Source: an uncultured Eubacteriales bacterium
Lineage (GTDB): Bacteria; Bacillota; Clostridia; Lachnospirales; Lachnospiraceae
NCBI GenBank assembly: GCA_951800645.1
Contig: CATOIK010000011.1
Span: 1 to 64,000 of the forward strand
Reading direction: 5' to 3'
Length of the DNA stretch: 64,000 nucleotides
Shown here piece after piece: positions 36,647-47,683 of this stretch. Within the stretch, counting starts at the first letter, position 1. The number at the start of each line of letters is the position of its first letter. Made by a program: the position numbers and the translations under genes. Under the pieces are notes generated by a model. It worked only from the letters and a program-made list of their open reading frames with translations. It made no database searches and was not told the DNA's origin.

Positions 36647-38788
36647 CTATTCCTCCCTGTCTTCCTCCTTAGCCGGAAGAAAATCGATGGTTCTGGTAAG
36701 ACGGTCCGTTCCGGAAACCTCTACCTTTACCTTCTGGCCAAGACGATAAACCTGACCGCAGCGTTCTCCCCGCAGCTCCATCTTCGCCTCATCAAATACA
36801 TAGTAGTCCCCATGCAGCTCATTTACATGGACCAGGCCCTCTACCGTATTAGGCAGCTCCACATAAAAGCCCCAGTTGGTTACGCCGGAGACAACGCCCT
36901 CGTAAACCTGGCCGATTCGGTCTGCCATGTACTGGCACTTCTTCAGCTTTACAGTTTCCCGCTCTGCCTCCTCAGCTCTCCGCTCTGTAGAGGAGCACTG
37001 GATGGTAACTCCTGCCAGAATACTATCATAATGGGAAATCCGTCCCTCTGTCAACCTTCCATGGAGATTTTCCTTAATAATCCGATGGATCTGTAAATCA
37101 GGGTATCTTCTTATGGGAGAAGTAAAATGGGTGTAGTATTTCGCTGCCAGCCCGAAATGTCCGGTGCACTGAGGCATATATTTGGCCTGGCGCATGGAAC
37201 GCAGGGTCAGGCGGCTAATTAAGGCCTCCTCCTGGCTGCCCTCGATCCGCTCCAGAAGCTTCTGCAGCTCCTTGGGATGCACCTCTCCGTTCTGGGTGCG
37301 GATATGGTAGCCAAAGTTGTTGATAAACAGGCCCAGCCGCTTCATTTTTTCCGGATCCGGATTGTCGTGGGTTCGGTACACAAAGGGCAAATCCTGCCAA
37401 AAATAATCCTCTGCAATGGTTTCGTTGGCCATCAGCATAAAATCCTCGATAATCCGGGTGGCTGCGTTGCGCTCATAGGGCTTTATCTCCGCTGGCCGGC
37501 CTTTTTCGTCCAGAATAATTTTCGTTTCCGGAAAATCAAAGTCAATGGAGCCGCGGCTGTAACGCCGCTTCCGCAGAATATCCGCCAGTTCCTTCATCAG
37601 AAGGAACATGTCTGTCTCTGCCGCCTCCATGCCTTCCTGCTTTTCCTCCCCAGCCTGGATTATCTCGTTTACCGCCGTGTAGGACATTCTCCGGTCTACC
37701 CGGATCAAGGTCTCTGCAATCTCATGGCCCAGCACCCGCCCATCATAATCAATCTCCATGATACAGCTTAATGCCAGACGGTCCTGGCCCTCATTCAGAG
37801 AACAGATTCCGTTGGAAAGACGATGGGGCAGCATGGGAATGACCCGGTCCACCAGATACACGCTGGTGCCTCGCTTTAAGGCTTCCTTATCCAGCGGGCT
37901 TCCCTCTGTCACATAATGGCTTACATCTGCAATATGAACCCCCAGTTTATAGCCGTAGTCCTCTCTGCTGATGGTAATGGCATCGTCTAAGTCTTTCGCG
38001 TCCTCTCCGTCTATGGTTACGGTCTGCCAGTCCCGAATGTCTTTCCGTCCGGCCTTTTCTTCCTCCAGCACCTCATCCGGAATCCGGCTTACCTGCGCCA
38101 TCACCTCTGCCGGATATTCCTCCGGAATGCCGTAGGCCTTCACAATGGATAAAATGTCGGTGCCTGGGTCGTTTACATGGCCGATAATCTCTGTCACAAC
38201 CCCTTCCGGCTGTTTTCGTCCTCCGCCGTAATCAGTCAGCCTTACCACCACCTTGTGGCCGGTGACAGCGCCCAGGTCCTTTCCTTCCGGGATAAACACA
38301 TCTGCTGCAATCTTCTGATTATCCGGGATTACAAAGCCGAAATGTTTATTTTTCTGATAATATCCTACCAAAGTCTGGTTTGCCCGCTCCAGCACCTTAA
38401 CCACTGTGCCTTCCGGTCGTTTTCCGCCTCTGGCCGGCCAGACCTCTACCTGCACCGTATCCCCGTGCATGGCTCCTCCTGTCCGGTCTGTCCCGATGAA
38501 AATATCCTGTTCCAGATTTTCCACGGTCACAAAGCCGAAGCCTCTGGCATTTCCGGAAAATACGCCGGTCAGCCGCTTTACTTCCGGCAGACCATACTTG
38601 CCCCGGCGGGACAAAGCGATGGTTCCGTCCTCCACCAAAGCGTCCAAAACCTCCTTAAGCTCCTCCCGCTGCTCCCTGGGCACATTTAAAAGCATAGCCA
38701 GCTCCTTTAATTTCATGGGTACATAGGTCGGGTCGCCAAAAAGCGGCGCCAACCGCTCTTTTTTCTCTTTTAATAATTCTTCTGTCAT
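36647..38788 (-). CDS. rnr: Ribonuclease R
   Basis: RNase R is a 3'-5' exoribonuclease that unwinds structured RNA and degrades messages freed by trans-translation. It has N-terminal cold-shock domains ([17 protein letters not shown], about residue 72), the RNB catalytic domain with [15 protein letters not shown] (about 265), and a C-terminal S1 domain ([20 protein letters not shown], about 625). I start it at [10 protein letters not shown] (38788), directly after GTGAGGAGAATT, four codons inside the ORF-track entry. rnr-smpB with nearby ssrA is a classic grouping. Confidence 0.95.
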   Translation of the reverse strand: MTEELLKEKKERLAPLFGDPTYVPMKLKELAMLLNVPREQREELKEVLDALVEDGTIALSRRGKYGLPEVKRLTGVFSGNARGFGFVTVENLEQDIFIGTDRTGGAMHGDTVQVEVWPARGGKRPEGTVVKVLERANQTLVGYYQKNKHFGFVIPDNQKIAADVFIPEGKDLGAVTGHKVVVRLTDYGGGRKQPEGVVTEIIGHVNDPGTDILSIVKAYGIPEEYPAEVMAQVSRIPDEVLEEEKAGRKDIRDWQTVTIDGEDAKDLDDAITISREDYGYKLGVHIADVSHYVTEGSPLDKEALKRGTSVYLVDRVIPMLPHRLSNGICSLNEGQDRLALSCIMEIDYDGRVLGHEIAETLIRVDRRMSYTAVNEIIQAGEEKQEGMEAAETDMFLLMKELADILRKRRYSRGSIDFDFPETKIILDEKGRPAEIKPYERNAATRIIEDFMLMANETIAEDYFWQDLPFVYRTHDNPDPEKMKRLGLFINNFGYHIRTQNGEVHPKELQKLLERIEGSQEEALISRLTLRSMRQAKYMPQCTGHFGLAAKYYTHFTSPIRRYPDLQIHRIIKENLHGRLTEGRISHYDSILAGVTIQCSSTERRAEEAERETVKLKKCQYMADRIGQVYEGVVSGVTNWGFYVELPNTVEGLVHVNELHGDYYVFDEAKMELRGERCGQVYRLGQKVKVEVSGTDRLTRTIDFLPAKEEDREE

Positions 38789-38842
38789 AATTCTCCTCAC
38801 TGCAACAGCAAACTTGTTATCACTTCACACGAAGCAGGAAAA

Positions 38843-38970
38843 AAGAGTCCGGTTCACCGGACTCTCGCGCCGGAGCGCGTCTGCGTCAGCAGACATTTTC
38901 CTTAAGCGCAAAGTGCGCATCCCGCGGAGCGTTTTTGTTTCATAGGGCGAACTTTCCTATGAAACAAAAA
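38843..38970. repeat. Multi-hairpin dispersed repeat, copy 1
   Basis: Consecutive palindromes: GAGTCCGG-TTCA-CCGGACTC (38845-38864), CGCGC-CGGA-GCGCG (38866-38879), GTCTGC-GTCA-GCAGAC (38879-38894), GCGC-AAAGT-GCGC (38906-38918) and TTTTTGTTTCATAGG-9-CCTATGAAACAAAAA (38932-38970). It lies between secG and rnr. A nearly identical copy is at 63607-63732 and a fragment at 44226-44252. Confidence 0.9.
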
Positions 38971-38994
38971 GCACCCTTGTTTCCAAGAGTGCTT
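38966..38994 (-). terminator. secG terminator
   Basis: AAGCACTCTTG-GAAA-CAAGGGTGCTT with one mismatch, then TTTTTGTTT on the minus strand, ten bases after the secG stop. Its T-run is shared with the last hairpin of the neighbouring repeat. Confidence 0.8.
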
Positions 38995-39003
38995 CATCCT
39001 TCC

Positions 39004-39231
39004 TTACAGTACATTCAAAATCAGCGCCAGTACCAGAAATGCAGCTGCTGCAGCGGTAGTAAACTTCTGCAGGTTGCCCTCCATGGAACGGCCCTTATTC
39101 TTACCCCAGTAAGTGTCTGCCATACCGCTGATGGCTCCCAGTCCTGCAGACTTGCCTTCCTGAAGCAGCACAACAATGGTTAAAAATACGCATATAAGAA
39201 TAAAAATCACCGATAAGATCGTCTTCAGCAT
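39004..39231 (-). CDS. secG: Protein translocase subunit SecG
   Basis: SecG is the small accessory membrane subunit of the SecYEG channel. The 75 residues have two membrane helices, LSVIFILICVFLTIVVLL and the C-terminal AAAAAFLVLALILNVL, separated by the conserved loop QEGKSAGLGAISGMADTYWGKNKGRSMEG. secG beside rnr and smpB is common in Firmicutes. An AGGAGGTGCATGA site precedes the ATG. Confidence 0.94.
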   Translation of the reverse strand: MLKTILSVIFILICVFLTIVVLLQEGKSAGLGAISGMADTYWGKNKGRSMEGNLQKFTTAAAAAFLVLALILNVL

Positions 39232-39352
39232 GATTCATGCACCTCCTAAGTAATTAACATTACTATCTTAGCACACTCCTGCAGAAAAGACAAGCACTAT
39301 TTTCTTACCTGTCCGGGATGCTCTCTATGGTCTCTCTATGGGCCGCAGTCCT

Positions 39353-40648
<1,296 letters not shown>

Positions 40649-40737
40649 CTAACCCTGTGGCAACAGTTTATAAACCATTACCCATCTAGAATAAGGATAG
40701 CCATTTTCCTGAATTTCTATGCTTTCAAATCCAACTC

Positions 40738-43149
40738 TTAACTTCTCATCTCAGCGCCGTAAGCGTCTTTTAGTACAGCCAGAATCTTCTCAATCACTTC
40801 GTCGGTCATGGCGTCGGTTACATCCATTTCACCGGAAGCCAGGCCAATTTCAAAGGTCATACTCTTCTTGTCTGCTCCCAGCTTCTCGCTCTCAAAAATA
40901 TCGAACAGATCTACATGAGCCACCAAAGCGTCTGCTTTCTCAATAGTTTCGATGATGTCGCCGCATTCTACAGACTTCTTCACCACCATGGAAATATCCC
41001 GGCTGGTTTTTGCATAAGGAGATTCCTGGATATAGCGGATCTCAGATTTAAATACTGTCTTTAATACATCGTAATTCAGCTCAGCAATAAAGATCCTGGT
41101 ATCTGCCTTTTTATCCTTTGCAATCGCCAGAGAATCCACTACATCATACCGCAGCTGGCCGAAGGTGCCAATGAGCTTTCCCTGGCAGTAAATCTCTGCA
41201 GTTCTGCCGGGATGCAGATAGGGTACATCGCCTCTTTTGTAGGTAAACTTCAGGTCATTGTAAGCTGCAAAGTTCTCCAGCGTCTCCTTCATGGAGAAAA
41301 AGTCCTCTCCTGCTCCGCAGGAACCGATGCAGAGGGTCTTTACCTCATCTGGCGTCTCCGTAAGAGGCAGAGACTTGGGACAGTAAACATTGGCAATCTC
41401 AAAGAACCGCAGATCCTCATTGCCGTTCTTGATGTTGTTCTCCATGGCCTTTACCATAGACGGAGCCATAAAGGTCCGCATGATGCTTAAGTTCTCTGTA
41501 ATCGGATTTAAAATTTCAACTACATTCCGCTCCTTTGCATCCTGAGGAATCAAATACTGATCCAGCTCCGGCTTGGCTGTCATCGCGATGGTCTGAATCT
41601 CGTAATAGCCTTCCGTGCACAGGAAGTTTTTAACAGCCAGCTCCTTGCTCTGAGCGGCATTCAGTCCGCCGTTGGTAACCAGAGCCTCTTTTAAAAAGGT
41701 GGGAACCACATGGTCATAACCGTATTCCCGGATCACCTCTTCTGCAATATCCTGATAGGTTTCAATATCCTCTCTGTAGCGGGGAACCGTCAGGGTCAGC
41801 ACATGGCCGTTTAACTCTACGCCGAAGGCCAGGTTCTTTAAAATCCGGACCATTTCTTCTTCCGGAACCTCAATGCCCAGCACATAATTGACCTTTCCAG
41901 TCTCCACCTGAATTACCCGGTTTTCTCTGGATGCGCCGGCACTCACATCAAAGCTGGTGGAGCTTACCTTTGCCACGCCCAAGGTCTGCACCAGATTCAG
42001 TGCTCTTGCCATACCGCACTCTACGGAATACTCATCGATGCCTTTCTCATAGCGGGCTGCCGCATCCGAACGAAGTCCCAGGCCTCTGGAGGTCTTTCTT
42101 ACATTGTCCTTCATAAACTTGGCGGACTCAAACAGCACCTCTTTGGTGTTTCCGGTAATCTCGCTGTTTAAACCGCCCATAACGCCGGCCAGGCCTACTG
42201 CCTTTACCTTATCGCAGATCAGCAGGTTATTGGAATTCAGAACCCGGTTCTTTTCATCCAAAGTAACCAGCTCCTCTCCCTCCTTCGCCCGTCTTACCAC
42301 AATGGATGAGCCCTCCAGCGTGTTTAAATCGAAGGCGTGCATCGGCTGTCCGATTTCCACCAATACATAGTTGGTAATGTCCACCATGGCGCTGATGGCG
42401 TTGTGTCCTACAGCGATCAGGCGGCGCTTCATCCACAGGGGAGACTCCTTCTCCTGCACATCGTAAATATAATGGCCTAAATACCGGGGGCAAAGGTCCT
42501 GAGCCTCTACGGTAATGCTGATGTCCGGATTCACTGTGCCGTCACAGGTATAGGTCATATCAGGAGCCTTCAGCTCTTTGCCCAGGAATGCAGCCACCTC
42601 TCTTGCAATACCCAGCACAGACTGGCAGTCCGGACGGTTTGCAGTGATGGAAATGTCAAACACATAGTCGTCCAGGCCCAGATAGGTCTTAATATCCTGT
42701 CCTACAGGCGCATCCTCGTCCAGAATCATAATGCCGTCTACACCGGCAGTCTTGTACCACTCCGGATCCAGTCCCAGCTCTCCGCCGGAACAGAGCATGC
42801 CGTAGGAAATCATGTCCTTCATTTTCCGGGGGGCAATCTCCAGGCCATTGGGCAGCTTTGCCCCTACCAGGCAGGCCGGAACCTTGGCGCCTTTAAATAC
42901 ATTGTCTGCACCAGTCAGAATCAAATGGTCGCTCCCTTTCTCTCCGCAGTCAATATGGCAGATGTAAAGGTGCGTTCCCTCATACTTTTCAATAGAGGTA
43001 ACCTCTCCCACATAGATGCCTTCCATGTTCTCGCCCAGATACTCTACGCCCTCTACCTCCAGACCGGCGGAAAACAGCTTTTCCTCCAGCTGCCTGGGGC
43101 TGATGTCAATGTCCACATATTCTTTTAACCAGCTAAGTAATACTTTCAT
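40738..43149 (-). CDS. pheT: Phenylalanyl-tRNA synthetase beta subunit
   Basis: The 803-residue beta chain has an N-terminal tRNA-binding OB domain (about 40-150, with the usual ICHIDCG region), the B3/B4 editing region, B5, and the C-terminal anticodon-binding FDX-ACB domain (SPYAKTSRDISMVVKKSVECGDI). It supports the alpha subunit and corrects Tyr mischarging. It follows pheS by 14 bases; GGAGGTAGAACC precedes its ATG. Expression is set by the T-box leader upstream of pheS. Confidence 0.96.
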   Translation of the reverse strand: MKVLLSWLKEYVDIDISPRQLEEKLFSAGLEVEGVEYLGENMEGIYVGEVTSIEKYEGTHLYICHIDCGEKGSDHLILTGADNVFKGAKVPACLVGAKLPNGLEIAPRKMKDMISYGMLCSGGELGLDPEWYKTAGVDGIMILDEDAPVGQDIKTYLGLDDYVFDISITANRPDCQSVLGIAREVAAFLGKELKAPDMTYTCDGTVNPDISITVEAQDLCPRYLGHYIYDVQEKESPLWMKRRLIAVGHNAISAMVDITNYVLVEIGQPMHAFDLNTLEGSSIVVRRAKEGEELVTLDEKNRVLNSNNLLICDKVKAVGLAGVMGGLNSEITGNTKEVLFESAKFMKDNVRKTSRGLGLRSDAAARYEKGIDEYSVECGMARALNLVQTLGVAKVSSTSFDVSAGASRENRVIQVETGKVNYVLGIEVPEEEMVRILKNLAFGVELNGHVLTLTVPRYREDIETYQDIAEEVIREYGYDHVVPTFLKEALVTNGGLNAAQSKELAVKNFLCTEGYYEIQTIAMTAKPELDQYLIPQDAKERNVVEILNPITENLSIMRTFMAPSMVKAMENNIKNGNEDLRFFEIANVYCPKSLPLTETPDEVKTLCIGSCGAGEDFFSMKETLENFAAYNDLKFTYKRGDVPYLHPGRTAEIYCQGKLIGTFGQLRYDVVDSLAIAKDKKADTRIFIAELNYDVLKTVFKSEIRYIQESPYAKTSRDISMVVKKSVECGDIIETIEKADALVAHVDLFDIFESEKLGADKKSMTFEIGLASGEMDVTDAMTDEVIEKILAVLKDAYGAEMRS

Positions 43150-43163
43150 GGTTCTACCTCCAA

Positions 43164-44186
43164 TTATGCTTTGAACTGCTTTAAGAATTCCACATCGTTT
43201 TCAAACAGCTTGCCCATATGGTTGATGCCGTATTTCAGCATTGCGATCCGCTCGATGCCGATACCGAAAGCCAGGCCGGAATACTCATCAGAATCGATGC
43301 CGCAGTTTTCCAGTACCTTTTTATTAACAATGCCGCCGCCTAATACCTCAATCCAGCCGGTGCCCTTGCACAGAGAACAGCCTTTGCCTCCGCACTTAAA
43401 GCAGCTTACATCCACCTCAACAGACGGCTCCGTAAAGGGGAAGTAGGACGGACGAAGTCTGGTCTTTACTTCATCGGAAAACAGCTTCTTAACAAAGGAA
43501 TCCAGCATTCCCTGCAGGTCACAGAGGGTAATATGCTTATCCACCACCAGGCCCTCTAACTGGCTGAACATAGGAGAATGGGTTGCATCAGAATCGGAAC
43601 GGAATACCTTTCCGGGAACCAGCACCTTAATCGGCGGCTTTTTGCTGTCCATTACCCGAATCTGGCCCGGTGAGGTGTGGGTCCGCAGCAGCAGATCTTC
43701 TGTCAGCCAGAAAGTATCCTGCATGTCTCTGGAAGGATGGTCCTTTAACACATTCAGTCTGGTAAAGTTGTGGTCGTCGTCCTCAATTTCCGGGCCTTCA
43801 AAAATCTCAAAGCCCATGCCTGCAAATACGCTTATCATCTCCTGCTTTACAGCGGTTAAAGGATGCAGGTTTCCAGCCGGACGAATCTTAACCGGAACGG
43901 TTACATCGATAGTCTCGTCCTGATACTTCTGCTGCAGAGCGTTAGCCTCAATCTCTTCCCGCTTTGCGTCGTACTGCTCCTGTACCCAGGTCTTTACTTC
44001 GTTGACAAACTGGCCGTAAGCCTTTTTCTCCTCATTGGGAACGGATTTGATCCCGCTCATAAGCTTCTGAACCTCGCCGGTTTTGCTGAGGTATTTTTTC
44101 CACAGCTCTGCAAGCTCCGCTTCCGACTTAACAGCTTCTAAGTCAGCCACAAAGGCGTTTTTCAATTCTTCTGCATGAAATGCCAT
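43164..44186 (-). CDS. pheS: Phenylalanyl-tRNA synthetase alpha subunit
   Basis: This is the catalytic subunit of the (alpha-beta)2 enzyme. An N-terminal coiled-coil (about 1-90) binds tRNA. Class II motif 2 ([22 protein letters not shown], about 205) and motif 3 ([18 protein letters not shown], about 310) are intact. A Cys cluster ([17 protein letters not shown]) is a usual feature of bacterial PheS. The gene follows a Phe T-box leader, which ties its transcription to uncharged tRNA-Phe. Confidence 0.96.
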   Translation of the reverse strand: MAFHAEELKNAFVADLEAVKSEAELAELWKKYLSKTGEVQKLMSGIKSVPNEEKKAYGQFVNEVKTWVQEQYDAKREEIEANALQQKYQDETIDVTVPVKIRPAGNLHPLTAVKQEMISVFAGMGFEIFEGPEIEDDDHNFTRLNVLKDHPSRDMQDTFWLTEDLLLRTHTSPGQIRVMDSKKPPIKVLVPGKVFRSDSDATHSPMFSQLEGLVVDKHITLCDLQGMLDSFVKKLFSDEVKTRLRPSYFPFTEPSVEVDVSCFKCGGKGCSLCKGTGWIEVLGGGIVNKKVLENCGIDSDEYSGLAFGIGIERIAMLKYGINHMGKLFENDVEFLKQFKA

Positions 44187-44225
44187 GTTCTTACTCTCCT
44201 TATATAGTTTTGTTGGAATTTCTGA

Positions 44226-44252
44226 TTCACAGGGCGAACTTTCCTATTAAAT
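44226..44252. repeat. Fragment of the multi-hairpin repeat
   Basis: ATTCACAGGGCGAACTTTCCTATTAAATA matches the last hairpin (TTTCATAGG-GCGAACTTT-CCTATGAAATA) of the repeats at 38843 and 63607 with a few changes. It lies between the pheS T-box terminator and the pheS start. Confidence 0.6.
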
Positions 44253-44542
44253 AAAAAAGTCCCTCTGCAAACGCCGAAGCGCTGCAAAGGGACGATTAAA
44301 CTTTAACCGCGGTACCACCCAGCTTCCTGCCGGTAATCCGACAGACTCTCAATATGCGTAACGGGCACAATCCGTCGCAGCTTACTACTCCGTTTCCGGC
44401 TTTGGGCTGCGCAGCTCCTGTGGGAAATTCATGCATCTGTCTGAACTGAAAGAGGCTTACAGCCGGTGACCCCTTCTCTCTGGCAGAAAACAGCGCACTA
44501 CTTTGCACATTCATTGCCTTTGTCATTTCTTAACGAAATCTA
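44253..44542 (-). promoter_or_regulatory. T-box leader (tRNA-Phe responsive) of pheST
   Basis: The antiterminator T-box AGCTGGGTGGTACCGCGGTT lies at 44305-44324. The competing terminator GTCCCTTTGCAGCGC-TTCG-GCGTTTGCAGAGGGAC followed by six T lies at 44253-44293. A long structured stem I precedes it; the likely specifier is TTC within GAATTTCCC near 44427, though I could not fold it. Uncharged tRNA-Phe would stabilise the antiterminator and permit pheST transcription. Confidence 0.9.
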
Positions 44543-44548
44543 ACTCAT

Positions 44549-44577
44549 ATTGTAGTCACGGAACCCAAAAAAGTCAA
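44549..44577 (-). promoter_or_regulatory. Promoter of the pheST T-box operon
   Basis: TTGACT (44572-44577) and TACAAT (44549-44554) with a 17-base spacer, placing the RNA start near 44542. Confidence 0.8.
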
Positions 44578-44610
44578 GCCCTTTTTCCAAAGCCTCCCAA
44601 AGCATGGGGC

Positions 44611-45630
44611 CTACTGCCGCCCTGCCGCCACAATCTTTTCAATGATGTCTACATACTCTCCGCAGAACTCATTGTAAACCGGGGTTACTGCCTCCTGGAA
44701 CCGGGCTTTCTCTGCAGCTCCCAGTTCAATTACCACGCAGCCTTCTCTCCGGACCCTGTCCTCCACCTCCTGAGAACGACTGGCCCACAGGCTCCGTTCA
44801 TACCGGGCTGACGCCTGCGCACACTCCCGGATAATAGCCTGATCCTCTGCAGACAGTTTCTCCCAGGTAGCCTGTGATACCAACTGTACCTCCGGAACCC
44901 TGGAGTGCTCATCTGTAGTAAAGAACTTTGCCACCTGATAATGGTTCATGGAATCATAGGAGGGCCAGTTATTTTCAGCTCCATCAATGATACCTGTCTG
45001 AAGGGCCGAGTACACCTCACCATACTCCAGGGCCACCGGCTCTCCGCCCAGAGCCTTTACCATCCCTTTCATCATGGCTGAATCCTGAACCCGGATCCGC
45101 ATGCCTTTAATATCCTCCAGCTGCTCAATAGCTTTGGTGGAGCTGTAAAAGCTTCTGGCTCCTGCATCGTACCAGGACAAGGCCACCAGCTTGCTTCCGT
45201 CAAAGGACTGTAAAAATTCATCTCCGATTTCTCCCTCCAATACCTTCCACATATGATCAGAGCCAGTGTAAAGATAGGGCAGCTGAAGCACATTCAGCTT
45301 GGGAATCTGATCTGCCAGCGCGGATAAGGACACACGGGCAAAATCCAGGCCGCCAAACTGAAGCTGCTCTATCACATTCCGCTCTGCCCCCATGACACCG
45401 TCTGTCTTTACCTGAATCAGAATCCGTCCGTCGGTACGCTCCTTTACCAGTTCTGCAAACCAGTATGCCCCCTGGGAGGTTGGATAATCCTCCGGCTGGT
45501 TTTCCGCATAGGTCAGCACAAACTCCGGCCCGTTTTCCCCATCAGAACCGGTTCCAGATGCCTCGCAGCCATATACCCCAAGGCCAAGCACTGCCGCAGC
45601 AGCCATTGCTGCCATCATCTTTCTTTTCAC
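44611..45630 (-). CDS. TRAP transporter substrate-binding protein (DctP family, first)
   Basis: DctP proteins capture acidic solutes such as dicarboxylates or sugar acids outside the membrane for a TRAP permease. A lipoprotein signal (MMAAMAAAAVLGLGVYGCEA) is followed by the DctP domain: VKTDGVMGAERNVIEQLQFGGLD, the helix MKGMVKALGGEPVALEYGEVYSALQTGIIDGAENN with the conserved Arg at GMRIRVQ. The start codon is GTG, after GGAAGGGG. It lies beyond a terminator following dctM, so it is separately expressed or depends on read-through. It differs clearly from the second binding protein at 47684 and may widen the substrate range. Confidence 0.9.
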   Translation of the reverse strand: MKRKMMAAMAAAAVLGLGVYGCEASGTGSDGENGPEFVLTYAENQPEDYPTSQGAYWFAELVKERTDGRILIQVKTDGVMGAERNVIEQLQFGGLDFARVSLSALADQIPKLNVLQLPYLYTGSDHMWKVLEGEIGDEFLQSFDGSKLVALSWYDAGARSFYSSTKAIEQLEDIKGMRIRVQDSAMMKGMVKALGGEPVALEYGEVYSALQTGIIDGAENNWPSYDSMNHYQVAKFFTTDEHSRVPEVQLVSQATWEKLSAEDQAIIRECAQASARYERSLWASRSQEVEDRVRREGCVVIELGAAEKARFQEAVTPVYNEFCGEYVDIIEKIVAAGRQ

Positions 45631-45676
45631 GATTGTTCCCCTTCCATCATATCAAGCACACAATATCATCAAATGC

Positions 45677-45714
45677 AAAACAGGCACTGACCTATTTAAG
45701 TCAATGCCTGTTTA
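45677..45714 (-). terminator. Terminator after dctM
   Basis: AACAGGCATTGA and TCAGTGCCTGTT pair with one G-U pair around ten bases, followed by TTTGC on the minus strand. It separates dctM from the last dctP gene. Confidence 0.75.
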
Positions 45715-45765
45715 TCATATCCTATTTTTCGCTATCCTGCAAGTCTCTGCCCACAGACTAAGCCA

Positions 45766-47061
45766 TTATGAACCAAGCAGAGTGGGAAGGCCCATACTGA
45801 TTGCCGGAATAAAGGTGATCAGCAGCAGGGTGATGATCATGCACAGGTAGAATGGCAGGGTTGCCTTTACCACCTTCTCCATCGGCTCCTTGGCAACTGC
45901 AGAACCAATAAACAGAACTGCGCCTACCGGAGGAGTCAGAAGGCCGATACCACAGTTTAAGATTACCATGATACCAAACTGAATCGGATCGATGCCGATA
46001 GAAGTTGCAATCGGCAGAAGGATCGGAGTTGCAATCAGGATGATGGGAGCCATATCCATAATACAGCCCAGAACCAGCAGGATCACATTCAGCATCAGAG
46101 CCAGAATGATCGGGTTAGAGGTCATGCCGGTGATAGCGTTTGCAGCCAGCTCCGGAACATGAAGCCTGGTCAGGCAGTAACCGAAAATGGAGGAGGTTGC
46201 AATCAGGATCAGCACGATGGACAAGGTGTCCACGCAGTCGTCCAGCACTCTCCAAACGCCTTTCCAGTCAAGACCCTTGTAGATGAATACGCTGACAAGC
46301 AGGCTGTAGATAACAGCAACTGCTGCAGACTCAGTAGCAGTGAACACACCGCCTACTACGCCAAATACTACGATCAGAACAGCAGCCAAAGCCCAGAAAG
46401 AAACGCTCAGCTGTTTCAACAGATTCTTAATGCTGAAGGATTCCCCCTTGGGATAGTTGCGCTTCACGGAGATTATGTAGGAACCAATCATCAGGGAAGC
46501 TGCTAACAGTGCACCCGGAATGTAACCAGCCAGGAAAAGGCTGCCTACGGAAATGCCGCCTGCAGTGGTAGCATAAATAACCATGTTATGGCTGGGCGGA
46601 ACCAGCAGACCCTCACAAGAGGAGGTGATGGTTACAGCCGTAGAGAAATCAGCGTCATAACCCTGATCCACCATCATCGGGATCAGAATGGAGCCTAAGG
46701 AAGCAGTATCTGCAGATGCAGAACCGGAAATACCGCCGAAGAAGTAGGATGCTACGATATTAACCATAGCCATACCACCTCGCATCCAGCCTACACAGGA
46801 GTTAGCCAGAGCAATCAGCTTTTCAGAAATACCGCCGGAGCCCATCAGACACCCCATGGTGATAAAGAACGGAACTGCCATCAGGCTGAAGGAGCTGATG
46901 CCTTTTACCATCTGCTGGCAGATCGTAGTCAGCGGAAGTCCCTGGCTTAACAGGCAAAGTACGGAAGAAAGGGCTACTGCGTATGCAATCGGGAATCGCA
47001 GAAATACCATTACGAAGAAACTAATCAATAAGATGGCAATGGCCATTGTCTCAACGCTCAT
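45766..47061 (-). CDS. dctM: TRAP transporter large permease (DctM)
   Basis: DctM is the main transport subunit of the sodium-driven TRAP system. The 431 residues form about 12 hydrophobic helices, with family motifs PFFITMGCLMGSGGIS, GGISGSASADTASLGSILIPMM and the late PPVGAVLFIGSAVA. It starts three bases after the dctQ stop. No catalytic positions are broken. The substrate is unknown; the neighbouring YesMN regulators suggest a carbohydrate acid. Confidence 0.93.
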   Translation of the reverse strand: MSVETMAIAILLISFFVMVFLRFPIAYAVALSSVLCLLSQGLPLTTICQQMVKGISSFSLMAVPFFITMGCLMGSGGISEKLIALANSCVGWMRGGMAMVNIVASYFFGGISGSASADTASLGSILIPMMVDQGYDADFSTAVTITSSCEGLLVPPSHNMVIYATTAGGISVGSLFLAGYIPGALLAASLMIGSYIISVKRNYPKGESFSIKNLLKQLSVSFWALAAVLIVVFGVVGGVFTATESAAVAVIYSLLVSVFIYKGLDWKGVWRVLDDCVDTLSIVLILIATSSIFGYCLTRLHVPELAANAITGMTSNPIILALMLNVILLVLGCIMDMAPIILIATPILLPIATSIGIDPIQFGIMVILNCGIGLLTPPVGAVLFIGSAVAKEPMEKVVKATLPFYLCMIITLLLITFIPAISMGLPTLLGS

Positions 47062-47064
47062 AGT

Positions 47065-47586
47065 TTACACTCCCTCCTTTTCAAATAATTCCTTTACATG
47101 ATTGTAAAGAGCCTCTAACTCAAAGATCAGCATAGCCACACCAGCCAGAGGAACCGGGAAATACATCCAGAATCGGGATACGCCAGGCATACTTACATAA
47201 GTCCCCTTAGAACCAATACCGGAAGCATACTTCCAGCCAACTACAATCATGATAACAGCCAGAACCAGTACTGCCACATCGGCTAATACATCCAGAAATT
47301 TCACTAATTTTTTCGGTAAATACGGATCAAATGCAGTCATGCGGATATGCGCATTTCTGCGGATAGCCAGAGCGGCAGAAAGCACTGCCATGTAAGACAT
47401 ACAGGTCAGTACCACTTCTTCACTCCATGCCGGATCCGGAATAAACGGAATATAACGTCCTGCTACAGCCATGCTGGTAATCAGAATATCTGTAATCAAG
47501 AGCATCTTACAGATAAACATTACAACCTTGTAGGTTATGTCGTACGCAGGTTTGATCTTATCAATCTTTTCAAAAAGTGCTGACAT
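47065..47586 (-). CDS. dctQ: TRAP transporter small permease (DctQ)
   Basis: The 173-residue protein has four hydrophobic helices (VVMFICKMLLITDILITSMAV first) and the conserved WSEEVVLTCMSYMAVLSAALAIRRNAHIRM of the DctQ family. It anchors the complex with DctM. It lies between dctP2 (97-base gap with a hairpin) and dctM. A GGAGGACTAATT site precedes the ATG. Confidence 0.92.
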   Translation of the reverse strand: MSALFEKIDKIKPAYDITYKVVMFICKMLLITDILITSMAVAGRYIPFIPDPAWSEEVVLTCMSYMAVLSAALAIRRNAHIRMTAFDPYLPKKLVKFLDVLADVAVLVLAVIMIVVGWKYASGIGSKGTYVSMPGVSRFWMYFPVPLAGVAMLIFELEALYNHVKELFEKEGV

Positions 47587-47605
47587 AATTAGTCCTCCTT
47601 AAAAA

Positions 47606-47640
47606 GCGGGCACAGATCAGGTAATCCTAGGTCCGTGCCC
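47606..47640 (-). terminator. Partial terminator between dctP2 and dctQ
   Basis: GGGCACGGACCT...ATCTGTGCCC followed by GCTTTTT on the minus strand. Its position lets most transcripts end after dctP2, giving more binding protein than permease, as is common in binding-protein-dependent transporters. Confidence 0.7.
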
Positions 47641-47683
47641 TTCTTTTCAAACCTTAACTCATTGTAATTGTTTCACAGATGGA

